A DNA stretch of 64,000 nucleotides from Lineus longissimus (Eukaryota; Nemertea; Pilidiophora; Heteronemertea; Lineidae): assembly GCF_910592395.1 (NCBI RefSeq), contig NC_088325.1:2883501-2947500 (forward strand). Direction: 5' to 3'. Shown piece after piece: positions 1 to 11,259 of the stretch (the stretch's first letter is position 1; every line of letters starts with the position of its first letter). The notes below the pieces were generated by a model, which saw only the letters and a list, made by a program, of their open reading frames with translations, was not told the origin of the DNA and made no database searches. Made by a program: the position numbers and the translations under genes.

Positions 1-450
1 ACTGATAAGTCGAATTTTAAACAAGGAGTCAATGAAATCTTTTTTGGTTTTTGTCATAGGCAATATAAGTAACAAGGTGATACAACTAGAACTTTGGTTC
101 TTACTAAATGTTAGATGGTGTGGATGGGCGAACCCATTTTGACCCAATGTCAGTTTATTAGAATACTATCACGGACGTAAACCTAAACTGGCGGCGTGTA
201 AACGAAGGAGATGTACGACAGCGGAATGCCAATTATAATTCCGGCTATCGAGCAATGTAGACACGAATGCTATTTGCTAGTAGTCGAATAAATTCAACTA
301 TAAATTCAACCACAATGGCCGAATCGAATGTCTACTACGAAGTATGCTAGAAGTGCTTGAATGCACTATTTAGAACATGATGTCACTGATTAACGCCTAG
401 TTCTGTAAACAAGAAAACAACCAAATTTATATAACACGCCTACAATTTAG

Positions 451-852
451 GTGCTTAAAGAATGGTGGCCCTTCCGTTCAACCCGGAAACAACAACTAGA
501 ACCGAGCATCAAGACCCATCCAACGATGACATATGTAACCACAGGACATTCTAACACACCATCACGAAGGACTATAATTATTAGTCCAGACCTAAGCATA
601 TATGACATAAATAGTAAGATTACCCAACTAACTGGAAAACCAGAACAGTGCATGAAACGTCAACGATATAAAATCTGTCCACAACAAATGCGAAGACAAA
701 ACCTACAGGCCTACGAAACCGGCCAGAATAGGTATAATACTATACGAATGCATGAGCTAGCGTATAGCACAATTTTGCACACACACAAGGGAGAAATCCC
801 ATACAAAGCGATTATGTCAATACACAGGTTTGGAAACGTAATCAAAACATGA
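451..852 (+). CDS. Unrecognised 133-codon open frame in the duplicated segment
   Basis: The frame opens directly after a TAG (448-450) with GTG, so it has no ATG at its start. The bases before it (pyrimidine-poor, ending TTTAG) could be a weak splice acceptor. It ends in TGA that overlaps the ATG of the next frame. The protein is basic and polar with no motif I recognise. Against the second copy at 28784-29185 the few differences are mostly amino-acid changes, which is what unconstrained sequence would show. It may be a fragment of a transposon ORF or simply an open frame. Confidence 0.2.
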   Translation: MLKEWWPFRSTRKQQLEPSIKTHPTMTYVTTGHSNTPSRRTIIISPDLSIYDINSKITQLTGKPEQCMKRQRYKICPQQMRRQNLQAYETGQNRYNTIRMHELAYSTILHTHKGEIPYKAIMSIHRFGNVIKT

Positions 853-1070
853 GCTCACAAACAAAATGGCGGCTCAATTTAAGTGCATGTCATTACGACA
901 TTACGAAGTGGAGTGACGAAGACTACGCCCTACTGACTCCCAGTCAAATTTTGGAATTAAAAGGAGAAATTATCGGAATAATCCTACCAGGACCTTCAAA
1001 CTTCAACTTCCTTCAACGAACCGCCTCCAAACAGAATAACATGGCACAGGATTCCAACCAGGACGAATGA
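849..1070 (+). CDS. Unrecognised 73-codon open frame overlapping the previous one
   Basis: It starts at an ATG that overlaps the stop of the upstream frame (ATGA, 849-852), an arrangement common in retroelements and viruses. The sequence contains a W-S-D-E-D-Y motif and a hydrophobic E-I-I-G-I-I-L-P stretch and ends in an acidic, Gln/Asn-rich tail. The copy at 29182-29403 differs by one residue. I do not recognise a family. Coding status is uncertain because the two copies are too similar to reveal selection. Confidence 0.25.
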   Translation: MSSQTKWRLNLSACHYDITKWSDEDYALLTPSQILELKGEIIGIILPGPSNFNFLQRTASKQNNMAQDSNQDE

Positions 1071-1265
1071 TACAAATAAAAACACAGGAAACCCGGGAAG
1101 AACGAAAAGGCCGTGTGCTCCCTGCAGGGCCCTAGCAGAATGAGAGCGAAAACCTAGTGCGAGGCCGTGATCTCGCGTAGTTTTATTAATTGTATAATAA
1201 TTCTTTTTTATTTGACTCCCATGAGCCTCTATTAAAATGGCGTCCGTTTGTTTACAATTACTATA

Positions 1266-1846
1266 GCACATGAGGAAATGGCACTTCGCCAAAACACAGT
1301 GGATGCACAGTCATACAAAGCGCTCTGGTATCGCAGATTATTCACTTGGATCGAGGTCACCCGTCAAACAGAAAAACAAAACGCCCCCAAATCGAGTTCA
1401 TGACGAGTTTATTGCCGTCAAGTACTCGACTCTGAAATCTGTAAATGGAGGAGACTGGAGAAAGAGACTAAGCATGATCTAGAACAAAAGAAAACTTAAA
1501 TCACAAAGTTTGATGAATATTTATAGACTTTCCATTATGACCAACAGCCCCAATTCCTCAATCTGTCATGTGCCACCTCCAATTCCCGTGGCGCAGTTGC
1601 CATCTTTAGATTTCAGTTGCCACTATCAAGACCAACTCATACCAGTTTGCCCACACCAGTCTCCCTGGAGTCATTACTTCACAGCTTGTGAATTCTCAGT
1701 TCTAGTTCTAGTTTATGTTGTTGTTCGCCCTCGCAATTGATATAGACTATAGGTCTTTGATGATTTAGTGTGATGTGCTTCCTCGGAAATCCAACTCGAA
1801 TGGTTTGATTAATTTCTGTGATGGCCAAACCTCTCGAAGCGTTTTG
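1266..1846. other. 3' half of the P2 module and spacer of unit 1
   Basis: This aligns with the P2-and-spacer region of other units (for example 10680-11259), but the TATA box and hairpin half has been replaced by the duplicated segment. It contains the shared GAATTC and AGTTCTAGTT spacer motifs. Open frames here shift between copies, so I see no gene. Confidence 0.6.
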
Positions 1847-3275
1847 CTAACCAACTGGCGTAAACCGCCTAGCGTATTTTATTGTCTTCTTACTCTGTCC
1901 TTTACTCATATCTTTAATTGTGTGTACTGGTGATAATAGAACGCTATTAGGTAGCATTACTAGTCTGCGTTCTTTTCGATATTTACGTTGTTTCCACGGT
2001 ATCCCAATATGCCAATTACTGACCGAAACAATGCTCACCTTATTAATCTTTGTTACAGTTTTCAAAGGAGCCAGAGGAGAGCATATGTCTCTGATAAATG
2101 TTACACTGGAAAGTAAGTTTTTGTTTCTATGTGAAAATAAAAGCGTTGATTCCTTTCGATAGTCCGAAAAGTGAAAAGTTTGTAGATACGGGACCAACAA
2201 CACTTCCAACCGCATTCTCGGTTGAGGAAAGACACGATATAGTGCAAGGAATCCTTTCTTTATCCTTCTATAGAATAAGATATAACCTTGTCGACTTACG
2301 AAATAACGTCCTTGGGCAATGCGTTCTAAACTTTGTCAATTATTCAGTTTAAAAAGTGCATTCTGCCGCGTATCCAAGTTATATTAAATATGGAGAGAAA
2401 AGGACGACGATAGCTTCCTTTGACAGCGCCAGCTATTACAAAGATGTTTTTCAAGACAATCGGCAAGCCAAGAATACAATGGTTAGTTGAACATGGGTGA
2501 TGACGAGGTAGGATTATTGTGTGAAAATGACGACTTGATATCTCAAACAACTTAAGTACAACCGGTTTGTATCCACTTTTCCAGCGCAGGTAGTAGAGCA
2601 GCCATAATTTCCCGTAGTGAATATCACTGAACATTTTACTAAAACGAGAGGAAACAGACGCATTACGAACGAGTGCGTAAACATTCCTTTGTATATTTCT
2701 TAAGGCATGAACATGTCCTATATCATGTCGATGAACAAATAGTATCGAATTAGAATTGTCGTCAAACATAAACAGCCTGGCATCATATTAGCTCAAAATG
2801 ACTGATACGGGGGGGGGTTGAAAACGACTGGTTCAGAAATTCGGTACGTGTGGGTTCTTTTTTCCTGAAAGAGCAGTTGTTAAAGTGTAAGTAGATGAGA
2901 GCTGCACTGCTTTTCATTCTTGTTACCACAGTACAGTGAGCCTTTAACCAGGGACCCAGAAACTTCTGGACGGAACGCCATATGGTATGATTTACTACCA
3001 CAATTAGTATCATATTTGACTTTGAGACGGATTTTAGCTTAACCACGATCGAGTCTTGGCATGTGATAAAACCTTACCTCTAGTTGATACATAAGCCATC
3101 CTCTAGTAATCGTTACATCTTCCCTCTCCAAACATGTTGCCTTTTCACTGTGCAGTCGGCAAACATGGCCGCCATTATGCCCTGGGGTATTAATAGTTTT
3201 GCAACTTAGCACCAAAAGCAAACAAATAGCAAACAAATGCGCAATGACACCTCGACCGCATGTTGTTATCAGCAA
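1847..3275 (-). pseudogene. Family G copy 1, frameshifted
   Basis: This is a degenerate copy of the two-exon gene. Exon 1 ends at 3078 before a GTAAGG donor, but about 10 bp of tandem duplication around 3215-3235 shifts the signal-peptide frame away from the usual ATG (3261). Exon 2 would start at 2874. A G-run lengthened to nine (about 2809-2817) adds two bases, and a further shift around 2215-2345 separates the two long open parts (1847-2215 and 2344-2769). The rest is clearly homologous to the intact copies, closest to copies 3, 7 and 9. Confidence 0.7.
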
Positions 3276-3601
3276 AACTTGGCTGAATTATTTCTCGATC
3301 ATGTGTAACCTTCTTGTAAAACCTGCTTTGGGTTCGGACCATTGTCAGTTATTGCCGAAAATGTACGAGACCACTATGTCAAACACAAGGCATGATCCTG
3401 ACCACTGGGCAGTATTAATAAACGTTGCATTAATTCATCTAACATCTTGACTTAATTCAATGAAAGATCTGATTGGCTTTTTCAAATAACAACATTTCAA
3501 CATGAGAGAGCATCAGAACTATTTCTACGAAGCCGAAATTGTGCGGATATTTTAAAAAAAACATGTAATTCAATTTGATAACAAGCATTTTTTGCAGGCT
3601 A

Positions 3602-3880
3602 TTACTGTAGAAGAATTATAATAAAACACACTGTGGCAACACCCTGGATACTTTTATTGAATTTCCCATTTGCAAGCAACAAGTTGGCGATGAACGTCCG
3701 GCCGGACAATTCATCTGGGTATTTTCGAGTATGATTAGGACAAGCGAACATTACCGAAAGGAAGGGGACTAAACTGAATGGGAGACTGCCGTACCAACGC
3801 ACACGCTGAATCCAAACATGCTCGCTGCAGTGACGGCAAACTGTCCACAAGTTGAACCTATGCCCGAAATGCCACTTCAA
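3602..3880 (-). CDS. Family Q open frame, copy 1 (92 codons)
   Basis: A short minus-strand frame that recurs upstream of G genes, with counterparts at 15207, 31942, 43930 and 50545. Conserved features are a C-H-C-S-E-H-V-W-I-Q segment, an N-H-T glycosylation sequon and a hydrophobic C-terminus ending in I-I-L-L-Q. A CACTGCAG before the E-H-V-W part and an AAG/GTGTTG after K-S-I-Q could be weak splice signals, so this may be an exon rather than a whole gene. No family recognised. Its survival in five copies is the only argument for coding. Confidence 0.3.
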   Translation of the reverse strand: MKWHFGHRFNLWTVCRHCSEHVWIQRVRWYGSLPFSLVPFLSVMFACPNHTRKYPDELSGRTFIANLLLANGKFNKSIQGVATVCFIIILLQ

Positions 3881-5280
3881 AGTTTATATTTCATTCCTTT
3901 ATACTTAGTTTTTGCCATCTATAGTCGATCCTTTTATCACTTGAATTACCCTGAAACAGCGTGGTAATTCAAATTACTATACCGGCTACTGGCCGCCGGG
4001 TATTGACAATAGACTCGACGAAATTATTTGTTGGTTGGTGAAATTAAGGGGCGAATGGTTTGAAAGGCGCTGCTTCAGTTTCTTTGAAATTATTGCTAAC
4101 GAATCTTAAAATTTCCTGCGTCATTATATCATGTGGATGAACGAAATCAATATGCAGAGGTTTAGAGTTTTTCTGACAATTTTTTTCCATTTTTGGCCCA
4201 CCCGGTATCGTAACGAACATGTTGCAGTTTTTTTCTCCAAACTCGTGAGTGCCTGGAAGGCAGTAGGACTCAAATTCTCCATTCTAAGGTCGGTAAGAAA
4301 CGGCATTTGCAAGGCATTGGGAGCCTACATGCCGTCGACGTAACCGCTCACATACCTATCCCGATGGCCCAGTGGCTCAGGCATCCGCCTCAGAAATGGA
4401 AGGTCAAGCAGTCGTGAAAGTCAAAGGTACATCGTGCTTTATGAAGTTTGGCACTGTATACAATCATATGTACTTCCGGTAATCGCCTATGCGCCGTCGA
4501 CGTTACCGCAATTGCTCACCTACCGATCCCGATGGCTCTGTGGCCCAGGCGACCGCCTCATAAATGGAAGGTCGAGCAGTCGTGGAAGTCGAAGGTACAC
4601 CGTGCTTTATGAAATACGGCACTCTACTATCAAAACACTATCCCTGGTTCAGGCAATGAGAATACGCATCGCTTTAGATCAACAGAAACACAATGTTTTT
4701 TTCACGATGTTGTATCCGATATCTCATCTGCATCGATCGAGTGCGGATTGAAACTGAATGCTGTATTTTTGGGAGAAAATGGCCTCTAGAAAATTATTTT
4801 ATTTGAAGATATCGGGTGGCCCCCCGCCAAAAAAAGTACGTAGCGTTAACCCGAAATTCATGAAAGATGGAATTTTTAAATTTTGCATGAAAATATTATC
4901 GATGGGTGCATGTAGTTTCAAATATTTCGGTATTTCTTCTCTCTTGTATTGAGGGAAACAAGAAATACATACATATAGTCCAAGTTTAATGTTGACATTG
5001 CGACGAGTTCTGAATGCTTGTACATTAAAAAACTTTCAAAAAATGACTTCCTAAAACAAGCTTAATACACATTTTCAAATAATAATTAGCCATATGATGC
5101 AAAACCTTCATAAATCGTCAGAAAAGTTTTTAAGACAAGAAAAATGAGTACTCAAATGAACAACGTTTCCATGGAAACCGATCAGCTCCACCTGTTCGAC
5201 CAATTATGATTTGCAAAATGCACAAGGCCGTACCAATTTCATGTCAACACATTCACTCAAAATGTTGTAAAATGATGACT
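3881..5280. repeat. S module of unit 1 with paired tRNA-like repeats
   Basis: This gene-free block contains two tRNA-like units, about 4345-4440 and 4500-4615. Each has an A-box-like TGGCCCAGTGG or close variant, a GGCNNCCGCCTCA anticodon-arm-like part and a degenerate B-box-like AGTCGAAGG near the end, followed by CACCGTGCTTTATGAA. The rest is AT-rich sequence shared with all S modules, including ATCGATCGAGTGCGG and GGAAACAAGAAATAC. No functional tRNA is indicated. Confidence 0.6.
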
Positions 5281-5300
5281 TTATCCAATGGTCTTTTTTC

Positions 5301-5440
5301 CATTGGGTGTATATAAATAATGACCCGATCGACAGTATGTGACTGTCTGTTACTCAGCAGACATCTAGGCTAGACCTAAAGAATAACCTAGTCCAGGTAA
5401 CCTCGACCCTATCCGCCGCAGAGCAGAGGATCGAGGAAGC
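5301..5440 (+). promoter_or_regulatory. P2 TATA box and hairpin, unit 2
   Basis: TATAAATA at 5312-5319 lies in a block conserved in seven units. About 80 bp downstream is an inverted repeat (5401-5436), CCTCGACCCT pairing with AGGATCGAGG; this copy has one mismatch. The spacing would place a transcription start before the hairpin. No experimental support is visible. Confidence 0.5.
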
Positions 5441-6048
5441 CTCGTTGATTTACCCGGGGCGAGCCATACATTTTCAGTGCGCTGATATGATGGATGTACT
5501 GTCATACGAAGTGCTCTGATATTGTAGATTTTTCACTTGGATCGAGGTTACCCATCCTACAGAAAAACACGTGGCCGGACACCGGAATCTTACGCCCCCA
5601 AATCGAGTTCATGACGAGTTCATTGCCGTCAAGTACTCGTCGCTGTAATACGTGAATGGAGGAGATGGGTGAAAAAGTCTAAGAATAATCTGGAACAGAA
5701 GAAAACTGAAATCACAAAGTTTGATGAATATTACTTTCCATTATGACTAACAGCCCCAATTCCTCAATCTATCATGTGCCACCTCCAATTCCCCATGGCG
5801 CAGTTGGCATCTTTAATTTACAGTTGCCACTATCAAGACCAACTCATTCCAAGGTCGCCCACACCAGTCTCCCTGGAGTCATGCATTTACAGCTTGTGAA
5901 TTCTCAGTTCTAGTTAATGTTGTTGTTTGCCCTCGCAATGGATAAAGCCTATAGGTCTTCGATGATTTAGTGTGATCTGCTAACTCGGAAATGCTACTCG
6001 AATGGTTTTACTAATTTCTTTGATGGCCAAACCTCTCGAATCGATTTG
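5441..6048. other. Spacer between P2 and G, unit 2
   Basis: Shared spacer of the array. Short open frames exist, but length differences in CCAATTCCC(C) tracts change the frame between units, so I do not call a gene. On the minus strand this is the region downstream of the G gene stop codon. Confidence 0.5.
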
Positions 6049-7462
6049 CTAACCAACTTGGGTAAACCGTCTAGCGTATTTTATTGTCTCCTTGCTCTTT
6101 CCTTTACCCATAAATTTAATAGTTCGTACGGGTGATAATAGAACTCTATTAGGTAGCATTACTATTCTGCGTTCTTTTCGATATTTACTTCGTTTCCGCG
6201 GTATCCCAATATGCCATTTTCTGACCGAAACAATGGTCACCTTATTAAACTTTGTTACAGTTTTCAAAGGAGCCAGATGATAGCATATGTCTCTGATAAA
6301 TGTTACACTGGAAAGTAAGTTTTTGTTTATGTGTAAAAATAAAGTCGTTGATGCCTTTCGATATGTCGCAATGTGAAGTAAACGCGGGATCGAAAACACT
6401 TCTAGTCGCGTTCTAGGCTTAGGAAAGGCACGATATAATGCAATAAATCCTTCATTTGACCTTTTGTAGAATAAGATATGACCTTGTCGGCTGACGCAAT
6501 AATATCCCAGGGTAGGCTGTCTTAATACTGTTTGCCAACTATCCAGTTTAAAAGGCGCCTCCTGCCCACCTATCCAAGTTATATTAGATACGGCGAGAGT
6601 CTGACGACGCCAGGTCCGTTTAAAGAGAAGACAACCTATTACAATGGTTTTTTTCAAGAGAAGCGGCTGGGTTATCCTGGATCCCAAAGTTGAGCATGGG
6701 TGATGACGAGGTAGGATTATTGTATCACAACAACCAGATAATATTTCAAGCAACCAAAGGACGACCGGTTTATATCCACTTCCCCGACGCACGTGGTGGA
6801 GCAGCCATAATTTCCCGTTGTGAATTTCATTGAACATATTAGTAAAACGAGAGGAAACAGACACATTATGAACGAGTGCATAAACATTCCTTTGTTCAGG
6901 TTGGTAGACAAGTATATTTCTTAAGACACAAAGATGTCCTCTATCATCTCGATGAACAAATAGTATCGAATTAGAATTGTCGTCAAACATAAACAGCCTG
7001 GCTTCATATTTATTCAAAATGACTGATACGGGGGGCTTGAAAACGACTGGTTCAGAAACTCTGTACGTTTTGGTTCTTTTTTCCTAAAAAGAGCCGTTGT
7101 TACAGTGTAAGTAGATGAGAGCTGCACTGCTTTTCAGTCTTGTTCCCACAGTACAGTGAGCCTTTAACCAGGGACCAAGAAACTTCTGGACGGAATGCCT
7201 AATGGTATGATTTACTGCCACAATTTGTATCATATTTGACTTTGAGACAGATTTTTGCTATACCACGATCGAGTATTGGCATGTGATAAAACCTTACCTC
7301 TAGTTGATACATAAGCCATCCTGTAGTAATCGTTACATCCTCCCTCTCCAAACATGTTGCCTTCTCACTGTGCAGTCGGCAAACATTATGCCCTCGGGAA
7401 TTAATAGTTTTGCAACTTAGCACCAAAAAGCAAACAAATGCGCAATGACACCTCGACCGCAT
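6049..7462 (-). CDS. Family G copy 2: predicted secreted protein, two exons
   Basis: Exon 1 runs 7462-7298 (55 codons) and exon 2 runs 7083-6049 (344 codons plus stop). The start ATG gives a signal-peptide-like beginning, M-R-S-R-C-H followed by a hydrophobic F-V-C-F-L-V-L-S-C. Exon 1 ends GAG/GTAAGG and exon 2 follows TTTTTAG, phase 0. This copy lacks three codons (G-G-H) of exon 1 that the others have, an in-frame deletion. N-V-S and N-I-T-W sequons fit secretion. Alternating hydrophobic and charged stretches suggest a beta-rich fold, possibly propeller-like, but I recognise no family. It belongs with copy 8 in a subgroup differing in the middle third. An upstream in-frame ATG (7543) could lengthen the N-terminus and make the hydrophobic part a signal anchor. 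Confidence 0.6.
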
Positions 7463-9472
7463 GTTTTTATCAGCAAAACTTGGCTGAATTATTTCTCGAT
7501 CATGCTTAACTTTCTTGTAAGACCTGCTTTGGGTTGCGACCATTGTCAGTTATTGCCGAAAATGTACGAGACCACAAGGCACAAGGCATAATCATGACCA
7601 CTGGGCAGTATTAATCAACGTTGCATTAATTCATCCAACATCTTGAACTAATTCAATCAAAGATCTGATTGGCTTTTTCAAGCAACAACATTTCAACATG
7701 AGAGAGCATCAGAACTATTTCTGTGAAGCCGAAATAGTGCCGATATTCTACAAATAATGCATTTTATAACAAGCATTATCGCCGGCTATAAATGTACAAG
7801 AATTACAATAAAACACACCGTGGCCACACATTGGCTTCTTTCATAAGAATTTGTTAATTCGGGTTTTCCGTGAAGCAGGAAACCGCTTTACAACAAGTGG
7901 TCTATTTCAGCCAATCGACTACACGGAGTCGAGAGTACACCCTGCTTCATGTAATTTGGTACTATATATTATATGTACTTCCTGTAATCACCTATGTGCC
8001 GTCGACGTAACCGCAATAGCTCACCTACCGATCCCGATGGCCCAGTGGACGAGGCGACCGCCTCATAGATTGAAGGTCGAGAAGTCACCTACTGCCTGAG
8101 GTGTCACCTTCTTGAGGGGCGAATGTGTTGAAAGGCACTGCTGCTCAAAGGCGTTGCCGCAAATGCTCAAATACCGAAGGTCGAGCTGACGCTGGAGTCA
8201 AAGGAACACCGTGCTTTATGAAATACGGAACCTCTTGGTAATATCCATGGAAATTAGCTGAGTTAATAGACTTTTGCCGTGCACATCAATCGTGCCGGCT
8301 GAATCATATAAATAGATACTATTAACATTGTAGCGGTGTAGTTCCCATTGTTTGCCCTCTCACTTCACACCATGTCAGTTAGTTTTATAAGTGCGGGAGG
8401 GCGTGCGGTAAGGAAAATGGCCAAACTGACGGCGTCATTATATCATGCGAAGAACGAAATCAATATGCAGAGGTTTAGAGTTTTTCTGACAATTTGTTTC
8501 CATTTTTGGCCCACCCGGTATCATAACGAACATGTTGTAGTTTTTTCTCCAAATTCGTGAGTGCCAGGAAGGCAGTGGGAATCAAATTCTCCATTCAAAG
8601 GTCGGTAAGAAACGGCATTCGCATGGTATTGGGAGCCTACATGCCGTCGAAGTAACCGCTCACATACCGATCCCGATGGCCGAGTGGTGCAGGCATCCGC
8701 CTCAGAAATGAAAGGTCGAGCAGTCGTGGAAGTCGAAAGTTCACCGTGGTGTATGAAATTTGGCACTGTATACAAATGTACTTCCGGTAATCACCTATGC
8801 GCCGTCGACGAAACCAGAAAAGCTCACCTACCGATCCCGATGGCTCTGTGGCCAAGGCGACCGCCTCATAAATAGAAGGTTGAGCAGTTATGGAAGTCGA
8901 AGATACGCCGTGCTTTATGAAATGTGGCACTCTACCATCAAAACACTCTCCCTGGTTCAGGAAACGAGGCTACGCATCGCTTTATTGATCAACAGAAAGA
9001 TAATGTGTTTTTCACGATGTTGTATCCGATATCTCACTTGCATCGATCGAGTGCGGATTGCAACTAAATGCTGTATTGTTGGGAGACAATGCCCTCTAGA
9101 AAATTCAATTTTTTTTCTCTTGTAGGGAGGGAAACAAGAAATACAGACGTGTAGTCCAAGTTCAAAATTGTCATTGCGACGAGTTCTAAATGCTTATACA
9201 TTTACAAACTTTTAAAAAAATGACTTAAAAAAAGCTTAATACACATTAATATTTTTAAAATAATAATTTGCCATAATCTACAAAACCTTCATAAATCGTC
9301 AGAAAGGTTTTTAAGACAAGAAATATGAGGTCTCAAATGAACAACGTTTCCAGGAAAACCGATCGGCTCCACCTGTTCGACCAATTATGATTTGCAAAAT
9401 GCATGTCCGAACCAATTTCATGTGAGCAAGTTCACTCGAAACGTTGTAAAATGATGACTTAATCCAATGGCC
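7463..9472. repeat. G leader, S modules and a P1 fragment, unit 2
   Basis: After the G leader (to about 7650) the Q frame is missing. Two S blocks follow (about 7850-8235 and 8440-9470) separated by a P1 fragment with CATATAAATAGATAC near 8305-8320. tRNA-like units lie near 8025-8090, 8665-8755 and 8825-8920. The P1 fragment is fused abruptly to S sequence after GGCCAAACTGACG (about 8432), marking a rearrangement. No gene seen. Confidence 0.55.
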
Positions 9473-9804
9473 TTGTACGAATGGCGGGCGGCGGGCGTAT
9501 ATATATATAGTGTATTTATTCACTCCATACAGTCCAGCAAGGTATTCCAGGCTTCTCTACAAGCAGTAGTTCTAGTCCTCTCTCGAAGGTTGTCTTGGCT
9601 ATTGTGCACTTTAGCTATATCTTCTAAATACCCTACATACAAATTCTATTATACAAGTGTCTAACTAACATAACTCATCCACTCTAAGCCCATTCAGGAT
9701 AGGCCATTGTAACCATTGTAAGTTCCATTCCTGATCGTGGTTTGGTCAGTTTCAGACCAGGGCAAGCACGACTGGCCAATCCTTAAAGGGAACATTTCAT
9801 ACAG
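9473..9804. mobile_element. 332-bp insertion of unknown type
   Basis: Other units read GGCCTCTTTCGG here without interruption, so this block is an insertion. It begins TTGTACGAATGGCGGGCGGCGGG, then a TATATATATATA tract, and ends near GGGAACATTTCATACAG. The same insert sits at 45400-45731 at the homologous position, so it predates the duplication of that segment. I see no terminal inverted repeats, coding region or A-tail, so its class is unknown; a SINE-like element is possible. Confidence 0.6.
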
Positions 9805-10500
9805 CCTCTTTCGGTAAAGAAACTCCTAATTATATTAGAACCTCTTGGTAATATCCATGGAAATTAGCTGAGTTAATAGACTTTTGCCGTGCACATCAAT
9901 CGTGCCGGCTGAATCATATAAATAGATACTATTAACATTGTGGCGGTGTAGTTCCCATTGTGTGCCCTCTCACTTCATACCATGTCAGTAAGTTTTATAA
10001 GTGCAAGAGGGCGTGCGGTAAGGAAAATGGCCAAACAGACGTCATCACCCCGGCCCGGACCTTAAAACAGACTGGCAGCTCCCATTCTGACCAGAGTTGC
10101 TGATGCCCAATTTTATATGCACCCAGCGAATATTTTTCAATAAAGCACCAGAAAATCTCTATAAATGTCAAGAAAGCACCTGACCACGAACGATTAATGA
10201 CTTCCTTCGGATCTCCGAACATTAACCAAGAGATTGACTCGGACACATATCATTTGATTCAGTAAGGTAGATTTAGGGAAAAAGCAAGCTCGCATTCAAA
10301 GATCGATAAAGACCACTTTGTTTACATTTGATTCGGGCGAAACCACGGTCATTAGACTAACTCTAAATAAGCAAATAGGCTGAATAAGTAATGAATGCAT
10401 TCCAAATCTTCCCTAAATCCGAATTTAAGCATTTAAATTACGAGATACAATGGTTTCTTGCAGTACAAGACGATTTCATAAGACTTCATAGAAAATGTTC
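9805..10500 (+). promoter_or_regulatory. P1 block, unit 3
   Basis: A conserved upstream block. It has CATATAAATAGATAC near 9915-9930, an ATG followed by GTAAGT (about 9980-9992) that would be a perfect splice donor, and an ACGTCA half of a CRE-like site near 10039. A small open frame from this ATG ends at different places in different units, so it is probably not a stable protein. The remainder to 10500 is conserved non-coding sequence. Confidence 0.4.
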
Positions 10501-10640
10501 CATTGGGTGTATATAAATAATGACCCGATCGACTGTATGTGACTGTATGTGACTATGCAGACAACTGGGCTAGACCTAAAGAATAATCTAGTCCAGGTAA
10601 CCTCGACCCTATCCGCCGCAAAGCAGAGGGTCGAGGAAGC
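10501..10640 (+). promoter_or_regulatory. P2 TATA box and hairpin, unit 3
   Basis: TATAAATA at 10512-10519. The hairpin at 10601-10636 has a perfect 10-bp stem, CCTCGACCCT against AGGGTCGAGG. A CTCCAG-free ATGCAG/ACAACT junction near 10557-10562 resembles a splice acceptor. If joined to the P1 ATG-TCA/GTAAGT donor, the frame would continue into the 100-codon open frame that ends at 10851. This is a hypothesis only. Confidence 0.45.
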
Positions 10641-11259
10641 CTCGTTGATTTATCCGAGGCGAACCATACATTTTCAGTGCATACAGTGGATGCACTGCCA
10701 TACGAAACGCTCTGGTATTGCAGATTATTCACCTGGATCGAGGTTACCCATCCCACAGAAAAACACGTGGCCGGACACCGGAATCTTACGCCCCCAATTC
10801 GAGTTCATGACGAGTTCATTGCCGTCAAGTACTCGTCTCTGTAATGAGTGAATGGAGGAGACTGGTGAAAGAGTCTAAGAATATTCTAGAACAGAAGAAA
10901 ACTGAAATCACAAAGTTTGATGAATATTTATAGACTTTCCGTTATGACCAACAGCCCCAATTCGTCAATCTATCATGTGCCACCTCCAATTCCCCATGGC
11001 GCAGTTGCCATCTTTAGATTTCAGTTGCCACTATCAAGACCAACTCATACCAGTTCGCCCACACCAGTCTCCCTGTAGTCATGACTTCACAGCTTGTGAA
11101 TTCTCAGTTCTAGTTCTAGTTTATGTTGTTGTTCGCCCTCGCAATTGATATAGACTATAGGTCTTTGATGATTTAGTGTGATGTGCTTCCTCGGAAATCC
11201 AACTCGAATGACTAATTTTGACTAATTTCTGTGATGGCCAAACCTCTCGAAGCGTTTTG
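10641..11259. other. Spacer between P2 and G, unit 3
   Basis: Contains the end of a 100-codon plus-strand frame (10549-10851) whose N-terminal part, L-D-L-K-N-N-L-V-Q, looks helical. A second frame nearby, ending at the TAG in GAATATTTATAG (about 10929), also reads as a helical tail (E-S-K-N-...-E-Q-K-K-T-E-I-T-K-F-D-E-Y-L). They are in different frames; whether they are exons of one plus-strand gene convergent with G is unresolved. Confidence 0.35.

Larger units (their letters stand above)
1..1265. repeat. Left copy of a 1.2-kb duplicated segment
   Basis: This stretch is nearly identical to 28395-29602. The other copy lacks about 65 bp corresponding to roughly 232-300 here. The segment holds two short plus-strand open frames and a TATATAA at 428-434. 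Its right part grades into the module found at 29603 onward. It is cut by the left window edge, so its true start is not visible. The two copies are much more alike than most units of the array, so the duplication is recent relative to the array. Confidence 0.85.

Noticed and set aside
1510-1740. A 76-codon plus-strand frame with P-P-P-I-P-V-A-Q, also at 29843 and 40798
   Set aside because: Length changes in the CCAATTCCC(C) tract alter the frame in other units, and there is no start context or conserved end.
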